DNA from: Bacteroidota bacterium
GTDB taxonomy: Bacteria > Bacteroidota > Bacteroidia > Chitinophagales > Chitinophagaceae
Reading direction: 5' to 3'
Length of the DNA stretch: 34,596 nt
Assembly (NCBI GenBank): GCA_013288745.1
Contig: JABDBG010000023.1
Location: 1 to 34,596, forward strand
The notes beneath the pieces were generated by a model. It did no database searches. It was not told the DNA's origin and worked only from the letters and a program-made list of their open reading frames with translations. Position 1 is the first letter of the stretch, and every line of letters starts with the position of its first letter. The translations under genes were made by a program, and so were the position numbers. Of the stretch, positions 18,770 through 26,998 are shown one piece after another.

Positions 18770-20968
18770 CTACTGCTGTTCTATCTTTTTATTATATGCT
18801 TTAATAAAAATGGCGCCTAAGTTTTTGTAAGGCGGTATGTAATTATCCCAGCTGTCTCTTACATCCTTATTTGTATCTGCTGCAAAATATTTGCTTAGGG
18901 TGTACCACATATCCTGCCACACCAATCTATCTCCGGAAATAAGATTCTGATTCAGGTAATTCAATATAGGTTTGTTGATATCGCCTTTTCCTATTTCTTT
19001 GGTTGATATGATATGTGCATCCGGACAAATATCTAATATCTCATTTAAATTTTTATACCCGCCGCAAGATCCCAGCACAATAATTTTTGCAGTATTCGGC
19101 ATCCTTGAAATAGTGCGTGGCAACCAGTAACTATGGCCTCTGTGAATAACAACCGAAGGTTCAAGGTCATTTTTATATAAGTACCTGTTCAAATGAATTT
19201 GAGCAGAATCATCCAGGTTGGTGTCATTATCCAATGGGCGATTAGCGAAGATCCAGACTTTTTTTCCTCTGATGGATTTGATCTCTACCCATTCTTTCTG
19301 CATTGTCACTTTCCAATCTTTCGGAGAAAAAGAACCAACGAAATCAGGAAAATATTTTTTACCGTCGGCATCACCATAAAAGAAAACCTGTTGAATTATT
19401 CTACCGCTATCATCTGCCAATACAGAATCGGCAACACTATAGATAGAAGGAATCCCTATTTCATTGGTAAGATCAATACTCGGATCATTCGCGGATTCAA
19501 AAATTGTTTTTAGTAACCCATAAATAATTCTACCCTTTGTATTACCATCTGCTATACTTTTCTGTTCGTTGTCTTTTACGTTTTGTAAAATCGTTTTTAA
19601 CAACCCCGGGTCTTTAATACTGCTATAACTATCTGCAACATCAACAGCATCTTCCAGACTGCCTGTATTATCAAGGTTAGCAACAAACCCTTTCATCAAA
19701 GCCTGAGAATTTTCTTTCGGCATTAAATTTAAAAAAGTATTTAGCTGATTAAAATTAGCTGCCATCTTTATGAACTTTTTAAAGTAGTCCATATTTACAT
19801 TGATCAGTAATTGATCGCTTCGTGGCGTGGGGCCCATCTTCTGAATCATCCTGTCAAAAGCGTACTTATAACTCGATGTATAAATATCATCTTCACCCAT
19901 TACCAATACATAATAAATTTCTTCTGCAGTTAACGGCTCTATAGCCTTCATGCGAATATTTAAATTGGTTTGCTCGTGCAATTCATTGATCGGTGTAATA
20001 AAATCTTCAATGGCTTTTTTCTGCAGTACATCGCGTAAACCATTCGTACCCATCATTGCAATCGGCGTGTCTTTGCTAATGAGCCTGAGGTTATAGCCAA
20101 TTTCAGTCTTTACCAATAATTTAAAATAATCGACCTTATCTCCGTCGCCAATATATTTTTTTATACTGTCGATCGTTATTTTTTTACTGAGGATATTATC
20201 TAAAAAAGGGAAATAGAATAATGCATTCGGTGTCTGACTTAAAGATGCCACAACTTTTACAGTAGCATTTGTATTGCGATGTATTAATTGCCCTTCGGGA
20301 GAGTTAACAGCAGATGCATAATCATATACCTGCACCGGATCACGCAATGTAGTGGCTGTGATAAGGCTATCAGCAAAAGATTCATTTACATATGGCCTTA
20401 TGGTCGAAAGTACTTTATCAGGATGTAACCCACAATATTTCAGGTACAATATGCTAAGACTCTTATTGTATCCTATATTCTTTTTAAAAATATCTGCATT
20501 GATCTGTCCTATCTCGTAAGGTACCTGGGCAATATATGGCGCCATACTGAGTGTATCAATATTGGCTTCCATGATCTTTTGGAAATTATCGACCAACAGT
20601 CCTGCTAACGCGGGATTGATCTCTTTTGCTTCATAAGCCATCCGAAAATCCCTTACAAGATCTTTGATAAAAACAAGGTAGCGTACTTTATCATTGTTGG
20701 AAGGAATCTTATTATTTACTTCTACCGAATCCGCCAGTTCATTGATCCGGCGAAACATTATATCCGTAACCTGAAGGTTTATTTCATCATTAGCGCTAAC
20801 TTTAAGCATGCCATCAAGGTGGCCATCATCCTTATCCAGTAATTTTTGTTCATTCGCTATTTTATCATGAAAAAGGATACGGGCAAACGGTACCTTCACC
20901 GTATCTACAGAAGCAAAAACCGTAAGAGAGAATATCGATAATAAAGAAAGGAGAAAAAGCTTTAACAT
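18770..20968 (-). CDS. secreted protein with putative caspase/CHAT/separase-like peptidase domain
   Basis: This 732-residue protein starts with a signal peptide (MLKLFLLSLLSIFSLTVFA). A long, mostly helical region without recognised repeats runs to about residue 540. The last 190 residues alternate beta strands and helices in a pattern like clan CD cysteine peptidases. Strand SVVIHRGHSYW holds H609 and H612, strand TAKIIVLGSCGGY holds C635, and then comes a strand DAHIISTKEIGKGD. The His-Cys spacing of 23 residues is near that of separases and shorter than in caspases. This is my own reading; no family name is known to me and activity is inferred. The one-base link to the ABC exporter suggests a joint role at the envelope. 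Confidence 0.65.
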   Translation of the reverse strand: MLKLFLLSLLSIFSLTVFASVDTVKVPFARILFHDKIANEQKLLDKDDGHLDGMLKVSANDEINLQVTDIMFRRINELADSVEVNNKIPSNNDKVRYLVFIKDLVRDFRMAYEAKEINPALAGLLVDNFQKIMEANIDTLSMAPYIAQVPYEIGQINADIFKKNIGYNKSLSILYLKYCGLHPDKVLSTIRPYVNESFADSLITATTLRDPVQVYDYASAVNSPEGQLIHRNTNATVKVVASLSQTPNALFYFPFLDNILSKKITIDSIKKYIGDGDKVDYFKLLVKTEIGYNLRLISKDTPIAMMGTNGLRDVLQKKAIEDFITPINELHEQTNLNIRMKAIEPLTAEEIYYVLVMGEDDIYTSSYKYAFDRMIQKMGPTPRSDQLLINVNMDYFKKFIKMAANFNQLNTFLNLMPKENSQALMKGFVANLDNTGSLEDAVDVADSYSSIKDPGLLKTILQNVKDNEQKSIADGNTKGRIIYGLLKTIFESANDPSIDLTNEIGIPSIYSVADSVLADDSGRIIQQVFFYGDADGKKYFPDFVGSFSPKDWKVTMQKEWVEIKSIRGKKVWIFANRPLDNDTNLDDSAQIHLNRYLYKNDLEPSVVIHRGHSYWLPRTISRMPNTAKIIVLGSCGGYKNLNEILDICPDAHIISTKEIGKGDINKPILNYLNQNLISGDRLVWQDMWYTLSKYFAADTNKDVRDSWDNYIPPYKNLGAIFIKAYNKKIEQQ

Positions 20969-21094
20969 GTGTTCCTTTAAAGCTACTAAGTTACGCTAAC
21001 CTTTTTAATATGTAATACCAATACAACAAATCGCTTAACAATTTGATAATACAAGGAATACGTTCAAACTGGCTTAATACTTACTATGATAAAC

Positions 21095-21102
21095 TACTTT
21101 TG
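21095..21102 (+). promoter_or_regulatory. candidate -7 promoter element of the two-component system
   Basis: TACTTTTG matches TAnnTTTG and ends 10 bases before the response regulator ATG, implying a leader of only a few bases. Confidence 0.55.
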
Positions 21103-21112
21103 CAAATAATAT

Positions 21113-21787
21113 ATGAGCGCTGTTAAGAAAATATTAATTGCTGATGATGAACCGGATATCCTTGAGATACTACAGTTCAATCTGCAAAAAGAAGGGTATA
21201 ATGTTATAACTGCTAAAAATGGCGACGAAGCCATCGAACAGGCAAAAAAACATCAGCCGGACCTTATCATTCTGGATATAATGATGCCGGGTAAAAACGG
21301 TATTGAAGTTTGTAATATCCTTCGCCAGCAACCTGCATTTTATGCCACGCTGATCATTTTCTTATCTGCCATCAGCGATGAGGGTACCGAAGTTTGGGGA
21401 TTGGAAACAGGTGCAGATGATTATGTTACCAAGCCAATAACACCTAAAGTTTTAGTCAGCAAAGTAAATGCTTTGTTTAGAAGATTGACTAAGGGAGAAA
21501 CCGCCATAATACAAATTGGCGATCTCAAAATTGACCGCGAAAAATACATCATGAATTACCAGGGTAACGATATCATTCTTGCCCGTAAAGAATTTGAATT
21601 ACTAGCGCTTCTTGCTTCTAAGCCCGGTAAAGTTTTTTTACGAAACGAAATACTGAACCAGGTTTGGGGCACCGAAGTAATTGTAGGCGATCGTACCATC
21701 GATGTACATATCCGCAAGATCCGCCAAAAATTGGGATTAGACTGTATTACCACCGTAAAAGGAGTTGGTTATAAGTTTGAACTATAA
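21113..21787 (+). CDS. OmpR/PhoB-family response regulator
   Basis: This 224-residue regulator has a receiver domain with acidic pocket DDE at residues 11-13, phospho-acceptor D55 in LIILDIMMPG and the switch lysine in YVTKPITP. A winged-helix DNA-binding domain follows from about residue 125 (DLKIDREKYI to TTVKGVGYKFEL). RTIDVHIRKIRQKL is the recognition region. PhoB is the closest named type, but no phosphate genes adjoin it, so phosphate sensing is not supported by context. The partner kinase begins 36 bases downstream. Divergent from the secreted caspase-like gene across 144 bases, which raises the possibility that it regulates that unit. Confidence 0.94.
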   Translation: MSAVKKILIADDEPDILEILQFNLQKEGYNVITAKNGDEAIEQAKKHQPDLIILDIMMPGKNGIEVCNILRQQPAFYATLIIFLSAISDEGTEVWGLETGADDYVTKPITPKVLVSKVNALFRRLTKGETAIIQIGDLKIDREKYIMNYQGNDIILARKEFELLALLASKPGKVFLRNEILNQVWGTEVIVGDRTIDVHIRKIRQKLGLDCITTVKGVGYKFEL

Positions 21788-21823
21788 TTTATCTTTACGC
21801 TAAGCCCATCAAAACGTGTAGGT

Positions 21824-22882
21824 ATGTTATCACCTAAAAATTTTTCTCCGCAACAATTGTCTGCTTTAGCGGCACTGGCGCTATCAGTTCCGATTAGCCT
21901 GAGTATTTATTTAATAGATCCTAACTGGTGGATCATCCTTACTTTTTTTATCATAGTATTTTCAGGTAGTTATGGATTGATCCTGTACACTATGCAAACC
22001 TTTGTGTACCGAAAGATAAAACTGATCTATAAACTAATATATCAAACCAAAGCAAGTAAAAGAGAAGAATTTTATTACAAGAATATTCTACCACAAAAAA
22101 GCGTGGATGAAGTAGGAGAAGATGTTGAAACGTGGGCCAAGCAAAGGAAAGCCGAGATAGAAGTATTAAAACAAAATGAGGCGTACAGAAAAGAATTTTT
22201 GCAAAACCTCTCGCATGAATTGAAGACACCCATTTTTGTGATACAAGGCTATGTGGACACTTTATTGAACGGTGGCGCCTTGGATAACCCGGAAGTAAAT
22301 AAAAAATTTCTGGTCAGTACATCAAGAAATGTTGATAGGTTAGTTAACCTTGTTGATGACCTTGATGAAATTACCAAACTGGAAAGCGGTGAACAGGAAT
22401 TATACCTGGAAAACTTTGTGATACAGGATATTTTTAAAGAAGTATTTGAATCATTGTCAATCAAAGCAGATGAAAGACAAATAAAATTATCAATAAAAAA
22501 AGGTTGTGAATTGCCTTTGACCGTTTTTGCCGATAAGGAAAAAATAAGACAGGTTGCAACTAACCTTGTTGACAATGCCATCAAATACGGCAAACAACAT
22601 GGTGATGTGGAAGCAAGTTTTTATAAGATCGATGGTGAAAGAATTTTAATCGAGATCAGTGATAATGGTTCGGGCATTGCTGAAGAACACTTAGGAAGAA
22701 TATTTGAACGTTTTTACAGAACAGATCTGGCAAGAAGCAGAAAAGGCGGTGGTAGCGGATTAGGACTATCCATTTGCAAGCATATTATTGAAGCCCACCA
22801 CCAAGCTATGCACGTGCGAAGCACATTAGATGTTGGTACTACTTTCGGCTTTACTTTAGTGAGCAAAAAAGAGGCTGTATAG
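21824..22882 (+). CDS. PhoR-like sensor histidine kinase
   Basis: This 352-residue kinase has two adjacent membrane helices (about residues 13-31 and 36-57) with only a few residues between them, so it has almost no periplasmic sensor. A charged cytoplasmic linker follows. The H-box is SHELKTP with H131, the N-box NLVDNAIKYG, the G1 box DNGSGIA, the F-box IFERFYR and the G2 box GGGSGLGLSI. All catalytic elements are intact. The lack of an external domain suggests sensing through the membrane or a partner protein. Its cognate regulator is the gene at 21113. Confidence 0.94.
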   Translation: MLSPKNFSPQQLSALAALALSVPISLSIYLIDPNWWIILTFFIIVFSGSYGLILYTMQTFVYRKIKLIYKLIYQTKASKREEFYYKNILPQKSVDEVGEDVETWAKQRKAEIEVLKQNEAYRKEFLQNLSHELKTPIFVIQGYVDTLLNGGALDNPEVNKKFLVSTSRNVDRLVNLVDDLDEITKLESGEQELYLENFVIQDIFKEVFESLSIKADERQIKLSIKKGCELPLTVFADKEKIRQVATNLVDNAIKYGKQHGDVEASFYKIDGERILIEISDNGSGIAEEHLGRIFERFYRTDLARSRKGGGSGLGLSICKHIIEAHHQAMHVRSTLDVGTTFGFTLVSKKEAV

Positions 22883-22938
22883 GTTAAATATCACATTTAG
22901 TTAATATCCAGTTTACAATTTAGCAACATACAGTTGAG

Positions 22939-22954
22939 TACTTTGTACAAAGTA
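22939..22954. promoter_or_regulatory. 16-bp perfect palindrome, candidate repressor operator
   Basis: TACTTTGTACAAAGTA lies between a TTG at 22934-22936 and a -7-like TACACTTTG at 22957-22965, just upstream of the metallophosphoesterase gene. Its symmetry and position between the two promoter elements suit a dimeric repressor. The regulator is unknown. Confidence 0.5.
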
Positions 22955-22956
22955 TA

Positions 22957-22965
22957 TACACTTTG
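22957..22965 (+). promoter_or_regulatory. candidate -7 promoter element of the metallophosphoesterase gene
   Basis: TACACTTTG is one base longer than TAnnTTTG and lies 20 bases after a TTG at 22934-22936. It argues against a TTG start at 22963, which would fall inside the promoter. Confidence 0.35.
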
Positions 22966-22977
22966 GAAAAAAGAAAA

Positions 22978-23814
22978 ATGGATGTTGCAGTTATTTCAGA
23001 TGTTCACCTTGGAACTTATGGCTGCCACGCCAACGAATTATCCCGCTACCTTTCTACAATAGATCCCAGCATACTGGTTTTGAACGGCGACATTATCGAC
23101 ATGTGGCAATTCAGCAAAAAGTATTGGCCAACAGGGCACATGCAGGTAATTAAACAAATTACGAGCATGCTTAGCCGTGGCGTAAAAGTGTATTACATCA
23201 CCGGTAACCATGATGAAATGCTACGCAGATTCGAAAACTTCTCTATCGGCAATTTCCATATCGTAAATAAAATGGTTATCCATCATACCAATAATACCCG
23301 TAGCTGGATATTTCATGGAGATGTATTTGATGTTACGATGCAGTATAGTAAATGGCTCGCAAAGCTGGGTGCTGTTGGATATGATATGCTTATTTACATT
23401 AATTCTTTTATTAATTATATCAGCAAAAAAATGGGTAGGGGCAAAATCTCTTTGTCTAAAAAAATAAAAAACTCTGTAAAAAGTGCTGTAAAATATATCA
23501 ACAGTTTTGAAGATACTGCCGCAGGGATCGCCATTGAAAAAGGATATGATTACGTGCTATGCGGACATATACACCAACCTTGCAATAGAGAGATCGTAAC
23601 CGAAAAAGGGAAGGTGAACTATCTCAATTCCGGTGATTGGATCGAAAACCTTACTGCTTTGGAATACAAGGATGACAATTGGGATATTTATTATTACCAG
23701 CAGGATACAGAAGTGAACGAATCAAACGATTCTATTTATATGGACGAAGCCGCTTACCTGCGCACAACAGAATTGTTTAAAATGATGATGCAAGATTTTC
23801 ACCTAGCCTCTTAA
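22978..23814 (+). CDS. LpxH-like calcineurin-type metallophosphoesterase
   Basis: This 278-residue enzyme has all the two-metal phosphoesterase motifs: D8 and H10 in ISDVHLG, D38 in LNGDIIDMW, N77/H78 in GNHDE, the later FHGD, and GHIHQP. The DMWQFSKKYWP region and overall length match the group annotated as UDP-2,3-diacylglucosamine diphosphatase. LpxH cleaves UDP-diacylglucosamine in lipid A synthesis, but many Bacteroidota carry several homologues and the exact substrate here is uncertain. I use ATG 22978 rather than TTG 22963. The glycosyltransferase gene begins four bases after the stop, which supports a joint role in glycolipid or envelope polysaccharide metabolism. Confidence 0.85.
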   Translation: MDVAVISDVHLGTYGCHANELSRYLSTIDPSILVLNGDIIDMWQFSKKYWPTGHMQVIKQITSMLSRGVKVYYITGNHDEMLRRFENFSIGNFHIVNKMVIHHTNNTRSWIFHGDVFDVTMQYSKWLAKLGAVGYDMLIYINSFINYISKKMGRGKISLSKKIKNSVKSAVKYINSFEDTAAGIAIEKGYDYVLCGHIHQPCNREIVTEKGKVNYLNSGDWIENLTALEYKDDNWDIYYYQQDTEVNESNDSIYMDEAAYLRTTELFKMMMQDFHLAS

Positions 23815-23818
23815 AATT

Positions 23819-24889
23819 ATGAAAGTACTATACGCCATACAAGCAACAGGAAACGGACATATCAGTCGTGCCAACGAAATTATTCCCATGCTTGAAAAAA
23901 AATGCGAGCTGGATATTTTAGTGAGTGGTACAGAAGCTGATATTGATCTGAATCACTTTATAAAGTACCGCAGAAAGGGTTTAAGTTTTGTTTTTGGTAA
24001 GAAAGGCGGTATCGATTTTTACAAAACATTAAAACAACTGCAATCAAAAAAATTCTTAGCAGAGATAAAAGACCTGCCGGTTGAAGATTATGACCTGGTA
24101 ATAAATGATTTTGAACCCATCAGTGCATGGGCCTGCAAAATTAAAAATGTTCCCTGCATGGCAATGAGTCATCAATATGCCGTGTTGCATAAAAATGCTC
24201 CAAAGCCATTAAAGGCTGATCCTTTATCGTGGTTGGTATTACGGTATTATGCACCCTGCAGACAAGGCGTTGGTTTTCATTTTAAAACATACGGCAACGA
24301 TATTTTTACACCTGTTATCAGAAGAGAGATACGCAATGCCACTCCTAAAAACATGGGACATTATACAGTTTACTTACCGGCGTATGATGAGAAAAAACTG
24401 GTAAAAGTTTGCAGCGAATTTAAAGATGTGCAGTGGCATATATTTTCTAAACGTTGCAAAAAAGCATATAACGTAGGAAACTGTTTGGTGCGCCCCGTAA
24501 ACACGTTTGATTTTACAGGCAGTTTTACAACCTGTGAGGGAATATTGTGTGGTGCAGGTTTTGAAACACCGGCAGAAGCCATGTACATGGGTAAAAAACT
24601 TTTTACCATTCCAATGAAGAGCCAGTACGAACAACAATGTAACGCTGCATCAATAAAAGAATTTGATATCCCTGTAATTAAAAGCCTGAAAGAAAAACAT
24701 TATCCAAAGATCGAGGCTTGGTTACAAGAAAAACCTAAGCCGACTATACGTTTTGAAGACGAAACGGATAAAGTGATCGATTACGTATTATCTCAGGGAA
24801 CACGCAATAATATTAGCGGTCCCGCGGCAACTATCCGTGACATATCTGATATGTTGAGTAAGGATATGCTTGTTGCTGAGATCGGGTAG
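23819..24889 (+). CDS. glycosyltransferase, GT-B fold (PF13528-like)
   Basis: This 356-residue protein opens with MKVLYAIQATGNGHISRANE; the GNGHISRA segment is typical of MurG-like GT-B enzymes that transfer a sugar from a nucleotide donor. The C-terminal donor-binding half contains ILCGAGFETPAEAMYMGKKL followed by PMKSQYEQQCNA, matching the E...Q pattern of such enzymes. No signal peptide is present, so it acts in the cytoplasm or at the inner membrane face. Coupled to the LpxH-like gene by a four-base gap. It converges on the lipoprotein gene at 24892 with two bases between stop codons and no obvious terminator, only a 12-bp AT palindrome at 24888-24899. Confidence 0.87.
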   Translation: MKVLYAIQATGNGHISRANEIIPMLEKKCELDILVSGTEADIDLNHFIKYRRKGLSFVFGKKGGIDFYKTLKQLQSKKFLAEIKDLPVEDYDLVINDFEPISAWACKIKNVPCMAMSHQYAVLHKNAPKPLKADPLSWLVLRYYAPCRQGVGFHFKTYGNDIFTPVIRREIRNATPKNMGHYTVYLPAYDEKKLVKVCSEFKDVQWHIFSKRCKKAYNVGNCLVRPVNTFDFTGSFTTCEGILCGAGFETPAEAMYMGKKLFTIPMKSQYEQQCNAASIKEFDIPVIKSLKEKHYPKIEAWLQEKPKPTIRFEDETDKVIDYVLSQGTRNNISGPAATIRDISDMLSKDMLVAEIG

Positions 24890-24891
24890 AA

Positions 24892-25302
24892 TTAATTCTT
24901 TTCAACCTGTTCTAAAAATTGCTTTGCATCTGCAGATAGAACTGTTGCATTCAATTTTCCCTCTTGCAAGAAAGAGAACAACATACAATGTTCATCATTC
25001 ATTCTAAAATAAATATCTGCTATTACACTGTCTTGTTTAAAAAAATGTAAGGAACCATCGTAACCGCACTTAACTTCCGGATCTGTTGATTTATCCGAAA
25101 CAAGTTCACTCAGCTTATTAATAGCGTTTTTATCCCTGATTATTTTTACTGTTACAACCGTATCAAAAGTTCCATCGCCTTTAAAATAATTGATAGCAAC
25201 ACTATCTGCATCAACAGTAAGTTGTTTAAGCGCTTTATTAGCATCCGTATGGCAAGCCGTTAAACAAACAAGCAAGCTTGCGAAAAGAAGGATCGTTTTC
25301 AT
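24892..25302 (-). CDS. small putative lipoprotein
   Basis: This 136-residue protein has a lipoprotein signal with LTAC and the lipidated cysteine at residue 17. The mature part mixes beta-type segments (FDTVVTVKII, GSLHFFKQD, VIADIYFRM) with short helices. It carries two further cysteines (CGYDGS and EHCML) that could form a disulfide outside the cytoplasm. I do not recognise the family. It starts 17 bases after the DUF3817 gene and is probably the last gene of the mqnC unit. Confidence 0.7.
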   Translation of the reverse strand: MKTILLFASLLVCLTACHTDANKALKQLTVDADSVAINYFKGDGTFDTVVTVKIIRDKNAINKLSELVSDKSTDPEVKCGYDGSLHFFKQDSVIADIYFRMNDEHCMLFSFLQEGKLNATVLSADAKQFLEQVEKN

Positions 25303-25319
25303 TCAATAAAATAGTGAGG

Positions 25320-25631
25320 TTAATTAATTTGTTCTGCAAGCATCTCTTTTTGAAATTGTCTTTCAAATACAAAAGCGCCAAAAGGAATTATGGCCGCAAT
25401 AAATGCTTTGGCAAACCAGCCGAAGTTCTTTTTCAGCTTACCTCCTACTTCAAAAGAAAGAATTAAAAAAGTAATGAATAAAATACCGTGTGTCATCCCC
25501 GCAATTTTTACCGGTTGTTGATAGTGGGCCATATATTTTAACGGCATCGCGATCAATAATAACACTAAAAAAGATACCCCTTCTGCAATGGCAATGATCT
25601 TGAACCATTGCAATAATTTATTTTCTTTCAT
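25320..25631 (-). CDS. DUF3817 family membrane protein
   Basis: This 103-residue protein has three predicted helices and the DUF3817 pattern: AEGVSFLVLLLIAMPLKY at residues 16-33, then GMTHGILFITFLIL at about 45-58, and a final PFGAFVFERQF. The function of the family is unknown. It starts 11 bases after mqnC and precedes the lipoprotein gene by 17 bases, so the three genes form a tight minus-strand operon. Confidence 0.88.
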   Translation of the reverse strand: MKENKLLQWFKIIAIAEGVSFLVLLLIAMPLKYMAHYQQPVKIAGMTHGILFITFLILSFEVGGKLKKNFGWFAKAFIAAIIPFGAFVFERQFQKEMLAEQIN

Positions 25632-25642
25632 AAATAGTTTTA

Positions 25643-26767
25643 TTAATAATCGATCACCTGCTCTTCCATTACTACCGGCATTTTTCTAAATTCGTATTGT
25701 TGATTGCGTAGCTGAGGTTCGAAGCCGCCTTCTTTGATGGCTTCCTGGATACTCTTGCTGGTAAAGCGATGTGGCGCTCCTGCGGCACTTACAACATTTT
25801 CTTCGATCATAATAGATCCAAAATCATTCGCGCCTGCATTCAAACATATTTGTGCTGTTTTTTTACCGACTGTTAACCAGCTCGCCTGTATATTTTTTAC
25901 ATTCGGCAACATGATACGGCTCATCGCGATCATGCGGATGTATTCTTCTGCAGTTGTTAAATTATGAACACCTCTTATTTTTGTCAGCAGTGTATCGACG
26001 TCCTGGAACGTCCATGGAATAAAAGCAATAAAGCCTTTTGCGTGCTCCGGCTTTCTGCTTTGCACTTCTCTTATTTTTACCAGGTGTTCCATTCGTTCTT
26101 CGATTGTTTCAACATGGCCAAACATCATTGTTGCTGATGTGGTGATATTTAGTTTGTGGGCTTCGTGCATAATGTCTAACCATTCCTGGCTACCGCATTT
26201 CCCTTTGCTTATTAAGCGACGAACCCTATCAACCAATATCTCTGCACCTGGACCCGGAAGGCTATCCAGTCCTGCTTCTTTTAATGCAAGCAATACTTCT
26301 ACATGCGTTTTTTTAGAAACCTTAGCAATATGCGCCACTTCCGGCGGACCAAGCGTATGCAATTTTAAATTCGGATATAAGCTCTTCAATTCTTTAAACA
26401 AACCAACATAATAATCTAAACCAAGATCGGGATGATGGCCACCTTGTAATAATAATTGCTCGCCGCCATATTTGATGGTCTCGTCAATTTTTCTTTTGTA
26501 GGTTTCAATATCAGTTATGTACGCATCTTTATGGCCCGGTATGCGATAGAAATTACAGAATTTGCAATTGGCAATACAGACATTTGTTGTATTTAAATTA
26601 CGGTCAATGATCCAGGTTACTTTGTTGTGTGGAACTTGCTTTTTACGTAGTTCATCTGCTACAAACATTAATTCTGTCAGCGGTGCATTATCAAATAGAA
26701 ATACCCCTTCTTCTACAGAAAGAAATTCGAAATTGAGCGCTTTTTGATATAGGTCGTTTAAATTCAT
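25643..26767 (-). CDS. mqnC: cyclic dehypoxanthinyl futalosine synthase (radical SAM)
   Basis: This 374-residue radical SAM enzyme has the 4Fe-4S cysteines C64, C68 and C71 in CIANCKFC. Also visible are LLLQGGHHPDLGLDYY, DSLPGPGAEILVDRVR, TSATMMFGHVET and GANDFGSIMIEENVV, all typical of MqnC. MqnC forms the cyclic futalosine intermediate of menaquinone synthesis, so this organism probably makes menaquinone by the futalosine route. MqnE is related but carries different flanking residues around its cysteines. Start is ATG 26767 (MNLNDLYQKA); a longer reading from 26842 would run through the palindrome at 26818 and is rejected. Confidence 0.93.
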   Translation of the reverse strand: MNLNDLYQKALNFEFLSVEEGVFLFDNAPLTELMFVADELRKKQVPHNKVTWIIDRNLNTTNVCIANCKFCNFYRIPGHKDAYITDIETYKRKIDETIKYGGEQLLLQGGHHPDLGLDYYVGLFKELKSLYPNLKLHTLGPPEVAHIAKVSKKTHVEVLLALKEAGLDSLPGPGAEILVDRVRRLISKGKCGSQEWLDIMHEAHKLNITTSATMMFGHVETIEERMEHLVKIREVQSRKPEHAKGFIAFIPWTFQDVDTLLTKIRGVHNLTTAEEYIRMIAMSRIMLPNVKNIQASWLTVGKKTAQICLNAGANDFGSIMIEENVVSAAGAPHRFTSKSIQEAIKEGGFEPQLRNQQYEFRKMPVVMEEQVIDY

Positions 26768-26817
26768 AATTAGTGAGTTTTTGCTCCTTATTGGTATACC
26801 GTTGAAGGGAGTGACAT

Positions 26818-26833
26818 CCCGAAAGCTTTCGGG
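26818..26833. repeat. 16-bp perfect palindrome, copy 2 (mqnC leader)
   Basis: CCCGAAAGCTTTCGGG is identical to the core of the palindrome at 571-586, and 20 bases (26814-26833) match 567-586 exactly. In the mqnC direction it lies 50 bases before the ATG, followed by GGTATACCAATA, which resembles GTTATACCAATA after copy 1. Confidence 0.8.
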
Positions 26834-26862
26834 GTTGATCAAAGATCTGCCGCTTGTTAACC

Positions 26863-26870
26863 CAAATTTA
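26863..26870 (-). promoter_or_regulatory. candidate -7 promoter element for mqnC
   Basis: The minus strand reads TAAATTTG, matching TAnnTTTG, about 96 bases before the mqnC ATG. The transcript leader would contain the palindrome at 26818-26833. No clear -33 TTG is seen. Confidence 0.38.
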
Positions 26871-26986
26871 CGTGTAAAAGTACATTGATCCGACTGTATT
26901 TTTAGCGATATTCTTGTATCTAAATATTTTTAATACCGAAATAAGTAAAACTATTATTTCTGTTATATTTTACTGTATCCGCCCCT

Positions 26987-26994
26987 TAACTTTG
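26987..26994 (+). promoter_or_regulatory. candidate -7 promoter element of the M16 peptidase operon
   Basis: TAACTTTG matches TAnnTTTG, with only four bases (CAAA) between it and the ATG at 26999. Transcription from this element would start at or next to the start codon. Confidence 0.55.
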
Positions 26995-26998
26995 CAAA

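Noticed and set aside
22963-22977. TTG start for the LpxH-like gene.
   Set aside because: The TTG is part of the -7-like element, and ATG 22978 directly precedes the conserved metal-binding strand.
26768-26842. Longer mqnC start at 26842.
   Set aside because: It begins just beyond and runs through the leader palindrome at 26818-26833; MqnC proteins begin near the ATG at 26767.
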